DNA from: DATJSJ01 sp035504175
Lineage (GTDB): Bacteria; Pseudomonadota; Alphaproteobacteria; Acetobacterales; Acetobacteraceae
NCBI GenBank assembly: GCA_035504175.1
Contig: DATJSJ010000063.1
Location: 1-8,080, forward strand
Reading direction: 5' to 3'
DNA: 8,080 nt
Under the pieces are notes generated by a model, which saw only the letters and a list, made by a program, of their open reading frames with translations, had not been told where the DNA came from and made no database searches. Both the position numbers and the translations under genes were made by a program. Positions 1 through 6,506 of the stretch are shown here, in pieces (position 1 is the stretch's first letter; the number at the start of each line of letters is the position of its first letter).

Positions 1-2027
1 GCGACGCGGGCCAGCGCTTCGTCCGGCCGTCCCTCCGGCCGCGGCGCATCGACCGGCAAGCGCTGCGCCAGCCGTGCCATCGCCGTTCGGACCCAGTCCG
101 ACCAGGCCTGCCACGCCGCCGGCGCGAGCCCGGCGCGCCACTCCCCGGCGAGCTGCAGCGCCGAGAGCCGGCCGGCCAGGCGCCGCAGCGCCGCATCCAC
201 CACCATCGCCGCCTCCAACCGGTCGCGGCGCTGCTGGACATCGGTCAGTGTCGGCTCGAGCAGCGCGCGTGACAGCGATGTCTCCAGCGCATTGCTGGCC
301 ACGCCTGCCGCCCGCCGCGCCGCCTGCACGGCGACGGGATCGGCCCCGTCCAGCACCGTCCGGGCATACTCCGCATGTGTGGCAACGGCGTTGTCCAGCT
401 CCCGCCGCAGCCGATCCGGTTCCCAGCTCGGCCACAGCACGAGGCAGCCGATCACCGCAATGAGGCCGCCGGTCAGCGTGTAGAGCGTGCGCATCGCCGC
501 GATCGTCAGCTCCGCCGTGCCCGGCCGGCCAAGCTCGGTCAGCAGGATCACGAGCGGCGTGATCAGCGTGATGAAGGCGCCGAAACTCACCTGCCGCACG
601 GCAAAGGTCGCGATCGTCAGCGGAAACAGTGCCGCGGCGATGGCAAGCGGCGTGGTGCACAGCATCGCCAGGATGGCGGCGAGAATCCCGCCGAGCAGCG
701 TGCCGACGATCCGCTCGACCGCGCGCTGCCAGGTCAGCGCGAAGAACGGCTGCATCGTCAGGACCAGCGTGATCGTCAGCCAGTGTTCGTAGCCATGGTA
801 CCAGTGCAGCGTGAACACCAGCGCCGGCGCGGCAAGCACGGCGGCGCGCAGCGCGTGGCGCAGTGCCGGCGAATCGAAGCTGCGATTGGCGCGCAGCCCA
901 TTCGCGAATCGATCGCGCAGCGTCGGCTCGACCGGCGCCGGCGAACCGCCCGGCAGTACCGAATCCGGCGCCGCCAGGGTGACGAAAATGCGCAGCCGCT
1001 CCGTGATCGCATCGCCGATGCGCGCGAGCGCGGCGGCGCCGGCGCAGCTCAGGTCGATCGCGGTGATCGCCTGCAACATCCGCTGCGGCGGCAGCGTGCG
1101 GTCCGCCGCCGTCGCCCGCCCCAGCACGAACAGCAGCACCCGCAACAGTCGCAGCAGCCGGTCGGCGGCCGCACGCACCGCCGGATCGCGCGTCTGCTCC
1201 AGCAGATCGGACAGCGCGACCAGCGCCTCGAACAACTGATCGACGGCCTCCAGCCGGATCAGACTCTGTGCCGCCGGGCCGCTGAGCGGCCCGCGCACCC
1301 GCACCGTGTCCAGCACGGCACCGCGCGCCGTCTCGATCGCGTCCCGCACCTGCCGCCGATGCGCGCGTGCGTGCGTCTCCCAGTCTGCGGCCGATGCCTG
1401 TCGACGCAGCAAAACGCGCAGATCGCCGGCCAGGACGCCGAGCCGGCGAAATGCCTCGCCGACGGCTCGCCGCGCCGGCGCGTACGGATGCAATCGCCAG
1501 ATCACCAGAGTCAGCAGCAACGCCCATACGCTGCCGCCGAGAAACATGCCCGCCAGCCGCGCTGCCTGCGGCAACGCCGCGGGCCGCGCCACGGCCACCA
1601 GCAATACGACGGTGAGCAGGTTGCCGACCTGCATCGCCGACGGGCCCCAGATCCGCGCCAGGCTGGTGCCGAAAATGCCGATCGTGGCGAGGAGGATCGC
1701 CCCCGGTAGACCGATGATTCGCAGCGCGGGAAAGGCGCAGGTGAAGAGGGTGCCGATGAGCGCGAAACTCAGCAGGGCAGGCAGGCGACGATGCACCGGA
1801 CCACCGGCATCGCACAGACAGGTCAGCAGCGCGCCAAGCGCCGCCTCCATGAGGAGGGGGCGGGCGAGCCATTCGGCGGCGGCAATGATCAGCGCGACGG
1901 AAAGGCCGGCACGCAATCCTTCGGCCAGGCTGATGGCGCGGAGATTGAGCTGGACGGGAAGCCGGGCGAGGTCACCTCCCGGGCCGGTGATCAGGCGGCG
2001 AAGAAAGGAAGGCCAGGGGCTCCGCAC
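1..2027 (-). CDS. FUSC family (YccS/YccC/aromatic acid exporter-like) inner-membrane protein, C-terminus cut by window edge
   Basis: The reading frame is open without a stop from the window edge up to the acnA stop codon, and 675 codons are visible from the chosen GTG start. The protein has two similar halves. Each has about six hydrophobic helices (roughly residues 36-177 and 391-532) followed by a polar, Arg-rich cytoplasmic part (178-390 and 533-675). This duplicated layout is typical of FUSC proteins. The first membrane block ends with WALLLTLVIWRLHPYAPARR (near 168-187), and the second contains RAVERIVGTLLGG (435-447), both typical of the family. Members are proposed efflux proteins, for example for aromatic acids or fusaric acid, but the substrate cannot be told here. 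Family length is about 650-750 residues, so little is missing. The GTG at 2027 was chosen because GGGG lies 5 nt before it and the homologous N-terminal pattern (PWPSFLRRL) begins there. The next in-frame ATG (1850) would remove the first helix. It lies 78 bp downstream of acnA on the same strand. Confidence 0.88.
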   Translation of the reverse strand, partial: MRSPWPSFLRRLITGPGGDLARLPVQLNLRAISLAEGLRAGLSVALIIAAAEWLARPLLMEAALGALLTCLCDAGGPVHRRLPALLSFALIGTLFTCAFPALRIIGLPGAILLATIGIFGTSLARIWGPSAMQVGNLLTVVLLVAVARPAALPQAARLAGMFLGGSVWALLLTLVIWRLHPYAPARRAVGEAFRRLGVLAGDLRVLLRRQASAADWETHARAHRRQVRDAIETARGAVLDTVRVRGPLSGPAAQSLIRLEAVDQLFEALVALSDLLEQTRDPAVRAAADRLLRLLRVLLFVLGRATAADRTLPPQRMLQAITAIDLSCAGAAALARIGDAITERLRIFVTLAAPDSVLPGGSPAPVEPTLRDRFANGLRANRSFDSPALRHALRAAVLAAPALVFTLHWYHGYEHWLTITLVLTMQPFFALTWQRAVERIVGTLLGGILAAILAMLCTTPLAIAAALFPLTIATFAVRQVSFGAFITLITPLVILLTELGRPGTAELTIAAMRTLYTLTGGLIAVIGCLVLWPSWEPDRLRRELDNAVATHAEYARTVLDGADPVAVQAARRAAGVASNALETSLSRALLEPTLTDVQQRRDRLEAAMVVDAALRRLAGRLSALQLAGEWRAGLAPAAWQAWSDWVRTAMARLAQRLPVDAPRPEGRPDEALARV

Positions 2028-2037
2028 CTGGACCCCG

Positions 2038-2055
2038 GCAAAGGCTAGCCTTTGC
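2038..2055. repeat. Perfect 18-bp palindrome between acnA and the FUSC gene
   Basis: GCAAAGGCTAGCCTTTGC reads identically on both strands. It lies 10 bp upstream of the GTG start of the FUSC gene and about 50 bp after the acnA stop. As RNA it could fold into a 7-bp stem with a CTAG loop. On the minus strand it is followed by a G-rich stretch rather than a run of U, so it does not look like a classical intrinsic terminator. It could be a dimeric regulator's operator for the FUSC gene or an mRNA processing or stability element. The palindrome is directly visible; its function is inferred. Confidence 0.5.
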
Positions 2056-2105
2056 AATCCATGTCTGAAGGCCAAGGCATTCGCGACGCCGGAGCCTCGC
2101 GGCCG

Positions 2106-4799
2106 TCAGGCGGCGCGGACCATGCCGCGTAACACGTAGTGCAAGATGCCGCCGTGGCGATAATACTCGACCTCGTCGGCGGTATCGACGCGGCAAAGCA
2201 CGGGCACCTGTTGCGTCGAGCCATCGGCGCGGTGGATTGCCATGGTCAGCCGCACCTTCGGCCGCAGCCCTTCCAGCCCGGTGATATCGATCACCTCGTC
2301 ACCTTTGAGAGCCAATGACTGCCGCGTCGTGCCGTCCTCGAACAGCAGCGGCAACACACCCATGCCCACCAGGTTGGAACGGTGAATGCGCTCGAAACTC
2401 TCGGCGATCACCGCCTTCACCCCAAGCAGCAACGTGCCCTTCGCGGCCCAGTCGCGGCTCGAGCCCATGCCGTACTCCTTGCCGCCAATCACCACCAGCG
2501 GCACGCCTTCCTGCCGGTAGCGCATGGCGGCGTCGTAAATCGAAAGCTGCTCGCCCGACGGGTAGTGCCTGGTCTCGCCGCCTTCGACGCCGGGGATCAT
2601 CTCGTTTCGGATGCGGATGTTGGCGAACGTCCCGCGCATCATGACTTCGTGGTTGCCGCGGCGCGAGCCGTAGCTGTTGAAATCCACCGGCCGCACCTGA
2701 TGCTGGATCAGGTACTCGCCGGCCGGCGAATTGCGTCGGATCGATCCGGCGGGCGATATGTGGTCGGTCGTGATGTTGTCGCCCAGCAACGCCAGGATGC
2801 GCGCACCCTGCACGTCCGCGACACCCGGCGGCTCCATCGTCATGCCCTCGAAATACGGCGGGTTCTTCACGTAGGTGGAGCCGTCATTCCAGCGATAGGT
2901 GTCGCTGTCGGCCGCGACGTCCAGCGCCTGCCATTCCGGCGTGCCGCGGAACACCTCGCCATAGCGGTGGATGAACTGCTCGCGCCCCATGCTGGCGGCG
3001 ACCGTCTCCGCGATCTCCTTGTTGCTCGGCCAGATGTCCTTCAGATGCACCGGCTGCCCGTCGCTGCCGGTGCCGAGCGGCGCGGTCGTGATGTCCTCGC
3101 GCATCGTGCCGAGCAGCGAATACGCCACCACCAGCGGCGGCGAAGCGAGATAGTTGGCGCGCACGTTCGGATGCACGCGCCCCTCGAAATTGCGGTTGCC
3201 GGACAGCACGGAGGCGGCGACCAGGTGATTGTCCTCGATCGCCTCGGCGATCGGCTCCTCCAGCGGGCCGGAATTGCCGATGCAGGTGGTGCAGCCATAG
3301 CCCACCAGGTTAAAGCCGATCGCGTCCAGATCCTTCGACAGGCCGGATTTCTCCAGATACTCCGTCACCACCTGCGAGCCCGGCGCGAGCGAGGTCTTCA
3401 CCCAGGGCTTGGGTTTCAGCCCGCGCTCATGCGCGCGCCGCGCCACCAGCCCCGCACCCACCATCACGTACGGGTTCGAGGTATTGGTGCACGACGTGAT
3501 CGCGGCGATGACGACGTCGCCATGCCCGATCTCCTCGAGCTTGTCGTCGACCTGGACGCGCTTGCCGGTCTCGCCCGCCGGCACGCCCAACCCCTTGGTG
3601 AGCTCCGCCTCGAATGCGGCGCTCGCGTCGCGCAGCGCCACCCGGTCCTGCGGCCGCTTCGGCCCGGCAAGCGAGGGCTGCACCGTTCCGAGATCGAGTT
3701 CCAGCGTCGCGGTGAACACCGGCTCCGGCGAGCTGGCGTCACGGAACATGCCCTGCGCCTTGGTATACGCCTCGACCAGCGCGATCCGCGCCTCCTCGCG
3801 CCCGGTCTGGCGCAGATAATCGAGCGTCATCGCGTCCACGGGGAAGAAGCCGCAGGTCGCACCATACTCGGGCGCCATGTTGCCGATCGTGGCGCGGTCG
3901 GCGACCGGCAGATGATCCAGCGCCGGGCCGTAGAACTCGACAAACTTGCCGACCACGCCGAGCTTGCGGAGCATCTGCGTCACGGTCAGCACGAGGTCGG
4001 TCGCGGTCGCACCCTCCGGCAGCGTGCCGGTCAGCCGGAAGCCCACCACGTCCGGGATCAGCATGGCGATCGGCTGGCCGAGCATCGCCGCTTCTGCCTC
4101 GATCCCGCCGACGCCCCACCCCAGCACGCCCATGCCGTTCACCATGGTGGTGTGGCTGTCGGTGCCGAACAGCGTGTCGGGATAGGCGTAGGTCGTGCCG
4201 TCGAGCTCCGCCGTCCACACCGCCTGCGCCAGGTATTCGAGGTTCACCTGATGGCAGATGCCGGTGCCGGGCGGCACGACGCGAAAACTCTCGAACGCCG
4301 ACTGGCCCCAGCGCAGGAACTGGTAGCGTTCGCCGTTGCGCTCGAATTCGATCTGCACGTTGCGGCGCAGCGCGTCGGGCGTGCCGAACGCGTCCACCAT
4401 CACCGAATGGTCGATCACGAGATCGACCGGGATCAGCGGGTTGACCCGCCGCGGATCGCCGCCGAGGCGCGTAATGCCGTCGCGCATGGCGGCGAGATCG
4501 ACCACCGCCGGCACGCCGGTGAAATCCTGCATCAGGATGCGGGCGGGACGGAACGGCACCTCCTGCGTGCTGCGCCGCTCGGCGAGCCAGCCGGCGATCG
4601 CGCGCGCATCCTCGAGCTTGTAGCTCTGCCCGTTCTCGAACCGCAGGATGTTCTCGAGCAGAACCTTGAGGCTGACCGGCAGTCGCGAGAGGTCGCCGAG
4701 CTTCGCCTCCGCTTCGGGGATCGAAAAATAGGCGTGGTCGCGACCCTGCACGGTGAGGGTACGACGCACCCCCAGACTGTCCTGCCCGACCGACTTCAT
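2106..4799 (-). CDS. acnA: Aconitate hydratase A (aconitase)
   Basis: This is a complete 897-residue aconitase of the AcnA/IRP1 type, the usual length for the family. It interconverts citrate and isocitrate through cis-aconitate in the cytoplasmic TCA cycle, using a [4Fe-4S] cluster. The cluster ligands are visible: Cys437 in the SCTNTS motif, and Cys503 and Cys506 in GYGCTTCIGNSGP. Substrate-binding motifs include DTLFGTDSHTTM (208-219) and, in the C-terminal swivel domain, GSSRDWAAKG (779-788) with the catalytic Ser/Arg pair. NITTDHISPAG (675-685) marks the start of the swivel part. The ATG at 4799 is chosen because AAGAGG lies 7 nt upstream and because the family N-terminus (KSVGQDSLGVRRTL) starts right there. 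An in-frame ATG 24 nt upstream would add only eight residues. It diverges from ccmA, and the FUSC gene follows 78 bp downstream. No defect is seen. Confidence 0.98.
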   Translation of the reverse strand: MKSVGQDSLGVRRTLTVQGRDHAYFSIPEAEAKLGDLSRLPVSLKVLLENILRFENGQSYKLEDARAIAGWLAERRSTQEVPFRPARILMQDFTGVPAVVDLAAMRDGITRLGGDPRRVNPLIPVDLVIDHSVMVDAFGTPDALRRNVQIEFERNGERYQFLRWGQSAFESFRVVPPGTGICHQVNLEYLAQAVWTAELDGTTYAYPDTLFGTDSHTTMVNGMGVLGWGVGGIEAEAAMLGQPIAMLIPDVVGFRLTGTLPEGATATDLVLTVTQMLRKLGVVGKFVEFYGPALDHLPVADRATIGNMAPEYGATCGFFPVDAMTLDYLRQTGREEARIALVEAYTKAQGMFRDASSPEPVFTATLELDLGTVQPSLAGPKRPQDRVALRDASAAFEAELTKGLGVPAGETGKRVQVDDKLEEIGHGDVVIAAITSCTNTSNPYVMVGAGLVARRAHERGLKPKPWVKTSLAPGSQVVTEYLEKSGLSKDLDAIGFNLVGYGCTTCIGNSGPLEEPIAEAIEDNHLVAASVLSGNRNFEGRVHPNVRANYLASPPLVVAYSLLGTMREDITTAPLGTGSDGQPVHLKDIWPSNKEIAETVAASMGREQFIHRYGEVFRGTPEWQALDVAADSDTYRWNDGSTYVKNPPYFEGMTMEPPGVADVQGARILALLGDNITTDHISPAGSIRRNSPAGEYLIQHQVRPVDFNSYGSRRGNHEVMMRGTFANIRIRNEMIPGVEGGETRHYPSGEQLSIYDAAMRYRQEGVPLVVIGGKEYGMGSSRDWAAKGTLLLGVKAVIAESFERIHRSNLVGMGVLPLLFEDGTTRQSLALKGDEVIDITGLEGLRPKVRLTMAIHRADGSTQQVPVLCRVDTADEVEYYRHGGILHYVLRGMVRAA

Positions 4800-4891
4800 C
4801 CGCCTGCCTCTTGTCTGCGGCATGTCCCCGCGCCTCCGGGCATCTTCCTGCGGCGCCTTCCCGCATCGGCGGCGCGCCATTCGGAGCAGGG

Positions 4892-4910
4892 GCATGTCTG
4901 GTGCATGTCT
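4892..4910. promoter_or_regulatory. Tandem direct repeat, candidate operator in the acnA leader
   Basis: GCATGTCT occurs twice, at 4892-4899 and 4903-4910, with an 11-bp start-to-start distance, close to one helical turn. A related copy, GCATGTCC, lies at 4820-4827, near the acnA start. Read on the acnA strand, the two close copies are AGACATGC separated by ACC and would fall immediately downstream of the proposed acnA -10 element. Tandem sites in phase on the helix suit a dimeric or cooperative DNA-binding protein. I do not recognise the motif as a known Fur, Irr, RirA or FNR site. Confidence 0.35.
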
Positions 4911-4920
4911 CGCCGCGCGG

Positions 4921-4949
4921 CTTAAACCATACCGCCCCCGGCCGTCCAC
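4921..4949 (-). promoter_or_regulatory. Candidate sigma-70 type promoter for acnA
   Basis: On the minus strand GTGGAC (4949-4944) and TTTAAG (4926-4921) are separated by exactly 17 bp. They resemble weak alphaproteobacterial -35 and -10 hexamers. This is the only AT-leaning spot in an otherwise GC-rich intergenic region. Transcription would begin near 4914, giving a leader of about 115 nt before the acnA ATG. The hexamers match the consensus only partly. Confidence 0.3.
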
Positions 4950-4973
4950 TTGGCCGGGAGGATCCAGGCCGGG
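4937..4973 (+). promoter_or_regulatory. ccmA leader hairpin with two alternative right arms and weak ribosome-binding region
   Basis: CCCGGCC (4937-4943) pairs perfectly with GGCCGGG at 4952-4958 across an 8-nt loop. The same GGCCGGG recurs at 4967-4973, where it overlaps the G-run (4971-4975) directly before the ccmA ATG at 4980. Only one of the two right arms can pair at a time, and pairing with the second would cover the likely ribosome-binding site. A GGAGG at 4957-4961 is 18 nt from the ATG, which is too far for a normal Shine-Dalgarno. In GC-rich DNA such pairings can arise by chance, so a regulatory role is only a suggestion. Confidence 0.3.
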
Positions 4974-4979
4974 GGAACC

Positions 4980-5576
4980 ATGGCATTGCGTGCCGAAGGG
5001 CTGGCAGCCTTCCGGGCGGAGCGGCTGGTGCTGCGCGACGTCGATCTCGCCGTCGGCGCTGGCGGCGCGCTGCTTCTCCTCGGCCCGAACGGCTCGGGTA
5101 AGTCGACGCTGCTCCGCCTGCTCGCCGGGCTGAAGCGGCCCGATGCCGGAACGATCACCTGGGCGGATGAGGACATCGCCGCCGATCCCGGCGCGCATGC
5201 CGGCCGGGTCGCCTATGTCGGCCATCTCGATGCGGTGAAGCCGGGGCTGACCGCGGCCGAGAACCTCGCTTTCGCCGCGCGCCTCTCCGGCCGCGACCCG
5301 CGCGCCGCCCTGGCCGCGGTGGATCTCGCCCCGCTGGCTGCACTGCCGGCGCGCATGCTTTCGGCCGGGCAGCGGCGCCGGCTGGCGCTGGCGCGCCTGG
5401 CGCTGAGCCCGGCGCCGCTCTGGCTGCTGGACGAGCCGACGATCGGGCTCGACACCGGGGCGATCGATCGCTTCGCCGTCATGCTGGCCGGCCACCGGGA
5501 GGCAGGCGGACTGGTCGTGGCGGCAACCCATATCGCCCTGCCGCTGCCGCGCGCCGCGGAGCTGCGCCTCGGGTGA
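4980..5576 (+). CDS. ccmA: Haem exporter ATP-binding protein CcmA (cytochrome c maturation)
   Basis: A 198-residue ABC ATPase, at the short end for CcmA (about 200-210 aa). Visible motifs are Walker A GPNGSGKST (35-43), the signature LSAGQRRR (127-134), Walker B LWLLDEP (147-153) followed by TIGLD, and the switch His184. At the Q-loop position it has YVGHLDAVKPGLT (79-91), with His in place of the usual Gln, as is common in CcmA. This pattern and the abrupt end soon after the H-loop set it apart from general ABC transporters. In the family, CcmA sits on the cytoplasmic face with CcmB and uses ATP hydrolysis to release haem-loaded CcmE from CcmC/D. The ATG at 4980 is chosen because the family N-terminus (MALRAEGL) begins there. 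The upstream in-frame TTG at 4950 would add ten unlike residues. The stop overlaps the ccmB start as GTGA. Confidence 0.95.
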   Translation: MALRAEGLAAFRAERLVLRDVDLAVGAGGALLLLGPNGSGKSTLLRLLAGLKRPDAGTITWADEDIAADPGAHAGRVAYVGHLDAVKPGLTAAENLAFAARLSGRDPRAALAAVDLAPLAALPARMLSAGQRRRLALARLALSPAPLWLLDEPTIGLDTGAIDRFAVMLAGHREAGGLVVAATHIALPLPRAAELRLG

Positions 5577-6238
5577 AGGCCTTTCTGGCCCTGGTCGGAC
5601 GCGAGCTACGGCTCTCGCTGCGGCATGGCGCCGATACGCTTGCGGTGCTGCTGTTCTTCGTGCTCGCCGCCTCGCTCTTCCCGCTGGCGATCGGGCCGGG
5701 ACCGGCAACGCTCGGGCGCATCGCGCCGGGCATCGTCTGGGTTTGCGCGCTGCTCGCTGCGGTGCTGCCGCTCGACCGGCTGTTCGGCGCCGATTTCGAG
5801 GACGGCTCGCTCGACCACCTGCTGCTGTGCGGCCTTCCGGCCTCGCTGGTGGCGGCGGCCAAGGCGCTGGCGCACTGGCTGACCACCGGCCTGCCGCTGC
5901 TGCTCGCGGCCGGGCCGCTGGCCGAGATGCTGCGCATGGATCCCCGTGCGCTGCCGGCCCTGCTCGCGGGGCTGCTGCCCGGCACGCTCGATCTCTCCCT
6001 GCTTGGCGCCATGGCCGCAGCGATCGTGCTGGGCGCGCGACGGGGCGGGGTGCTGCTGCCGCTGCTCGTTCTGCCGCTGGCGACGCCGGTGCTGATCTTC
6101 GGCGCGGCGGCAGCGAGCGCGGTGCAGACCGGACTCAGCCCCCGCCCGCACCTGCTGCTGCTCTGCGCCGTGCTCGCCGCGGCGCTGCCGATCTGCCTTC
6201 TCGCCGCCGGCGGCGCGCTGCGCGGTGCCGCGGAGTAG
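5573..6238 (+). CDS. ccmB: Haem exporter permease CcmB (cytochrome c maturation)
   Basis: A 221-residue integral membrane protein, normal length for CcmB, with six hydrophobic segments near 21-40, 50-68, 98-117, 127-153, 159-181 and 193-213. Family-typical stretches are DFEDGSLDHLLL (74-85), after the second helix, and LGARRGGVLLPLLVLPL (153-169). It forms the membrane part of the CcmAB ABC complex that works with CcmC, CcmD and CcmE to deliver haem to apocytochromes c in the periplasm. The start is GTG, overlapping the ccmA stop by 4 nt, so translation is probably coupled. Unusually, ccmC does not follow. The next gene is an unrelated membrane protein after a 268-bp gap, so the ccm cluster either ends here or has been split. 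Confidence 0.95.
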   Translation: MKAFLALVGRELRLSLRHGADTLAVLLFFVLAASLFPLAIGPGPATLGRIAPGIVWVCALLAAVLPLDRLFGADFEDGSLDHLLLCGLPASLVAAAKALAHWLTTGLPLLLAAGPLAEMLRMDPRALPALLAGLLPGTLDLSLLGAMAAAIVLGARRGGVLLPLLVLPLATPVLIFGAAAASAVQTGLSPRPHLLLLCAVLAAALPICLLAAGGALRGAAE

Positions 6239-6390
6239 CGTCGCCTGCACCCGAGACGCGTCGCGGAGATCTGGTCACGGTCTACGCTACCGCTCTTGTG
6301 ATGCGGCTCGCGCCCGGGCGCGCATCCGCGGCAAATTTTTGGGCTTGCGTGTGCTCGTTACTTATCAGTAAGAACAGTAGCGGCTGTGGT

Positions 6391-6413
6391 GGGTGGGCCT
6401 GCAGCGCCCACCC
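6391..6413 (+). terminator. Hairpin, candidate ccmAB terminator or REP-like palindrome
   Basis: GGGTGGGC (6391-6398) and GCCCACCC (6406-6413) form a perfect 8-bp stem with a 7-nt loop, followed by TATTCTT. This could end ccmAB transcription, but the T-rich tail is short and interrupted and the hairpin lies about 150 bp after ccmB. The arm GCCCACCCTA also resembles dispersed REP-like palindromes of the GCCCACCCTAC type that I recall from several proteobacterial genomes. A single copy in the window cannot settle which it is. Confidence 0.4.
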
Positions 6414-6436
6414 TATTCTTGCCGCGGCCCTGTGAC

Positions 6437-6458
6437 GATGCCCGGTCATTCGGGCATC
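6437..6458. repeat. Second perfect hairpin upstream of the uncharacterised membrane protein gene
   Basis: GATGCCCG (6437-6444) and CGGGCATC (6451-6458) form a perfect 8-bp stem around the 6-nt loop GTCATT. It begins 23 bp after the first hairpin and ends 48 bp before the chosen start of the next gene. No T-run follows on either side, so it is not a classical terminator. It could be a leader-RNA structure, an operator or part of a repeat element. Confidence 0.4.
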
Positions 6459-6506
6459 AGCCCACTCCGTCAAACGGAAAATGCAGCGCGGTGGAGCGAC
6501 AGGTAC

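Larger units (their letters stand above)
6239..6506. other. Intergenic region with AT-rich patch and hairpins
   Basis: No convincing gene is seen in these 268 bases. Around 6332-6371 the composition drops to AT-rich, including a run of five T (6336-6340) and a small hairpin TTACT-TATC-AGTAA (6358-6371). Two perfect 8-bp-stem hairpins follow (annotated separately). No promoter with good -35 and -10 hexamers could be fixed, although the AT-rich patch is the most likely place for one that drives the downstream gene. The change in composition marks a break between the ccm genes and what follows. Confidence 0.5.

Noticed and set aside
375..1709. Plus-strand open frame of 444 codons opposite the FUSC gene
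   Set aside because: Its product is dominated by Arg and Gln with no domain pattern, while the opposite strand gives a convincing twelve-helix membrane protein.
2382..4925. Long plus-strand open frame (847 codons) opposite acnA
   Set aside because: It is antisense to acnA. Its translation is rich in His, Arg and Ala and low in hydrophobic blocks, typical of a shadow frame in GC-rich DNA, and acnA is certain.
4800..5708. Upstream extension of the acnA frame through ccmA (a 1200-codon minus-strand frame)
   Set aside because: The frame stays open by chance across ccmA. The aconitase family N-terminus and a ribosome-binding site fix the start at 4799.
5606..6250. Minus-strand 214-codon frame opposite ccmB
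   Set aside because: Gln/Arg/Glu-rich shadow of ccmB, whose own six-helix product is clear.
6282..6473. Small minus-strand frame of 63 codons across both hairpins in the gap
   Set aside because: It has no recognisable motif and no clear ribosome-binding site, and it spans structured intergenic DNA.
6393..6506. Extended N-terminus of the uncharacterised membrane protein from GTG 6393 or ATG 6438
   Set aside because: The extension would run through one or both hairpins, its residues look non-coding, and the ATG at 6507 has a better placed GGAG.
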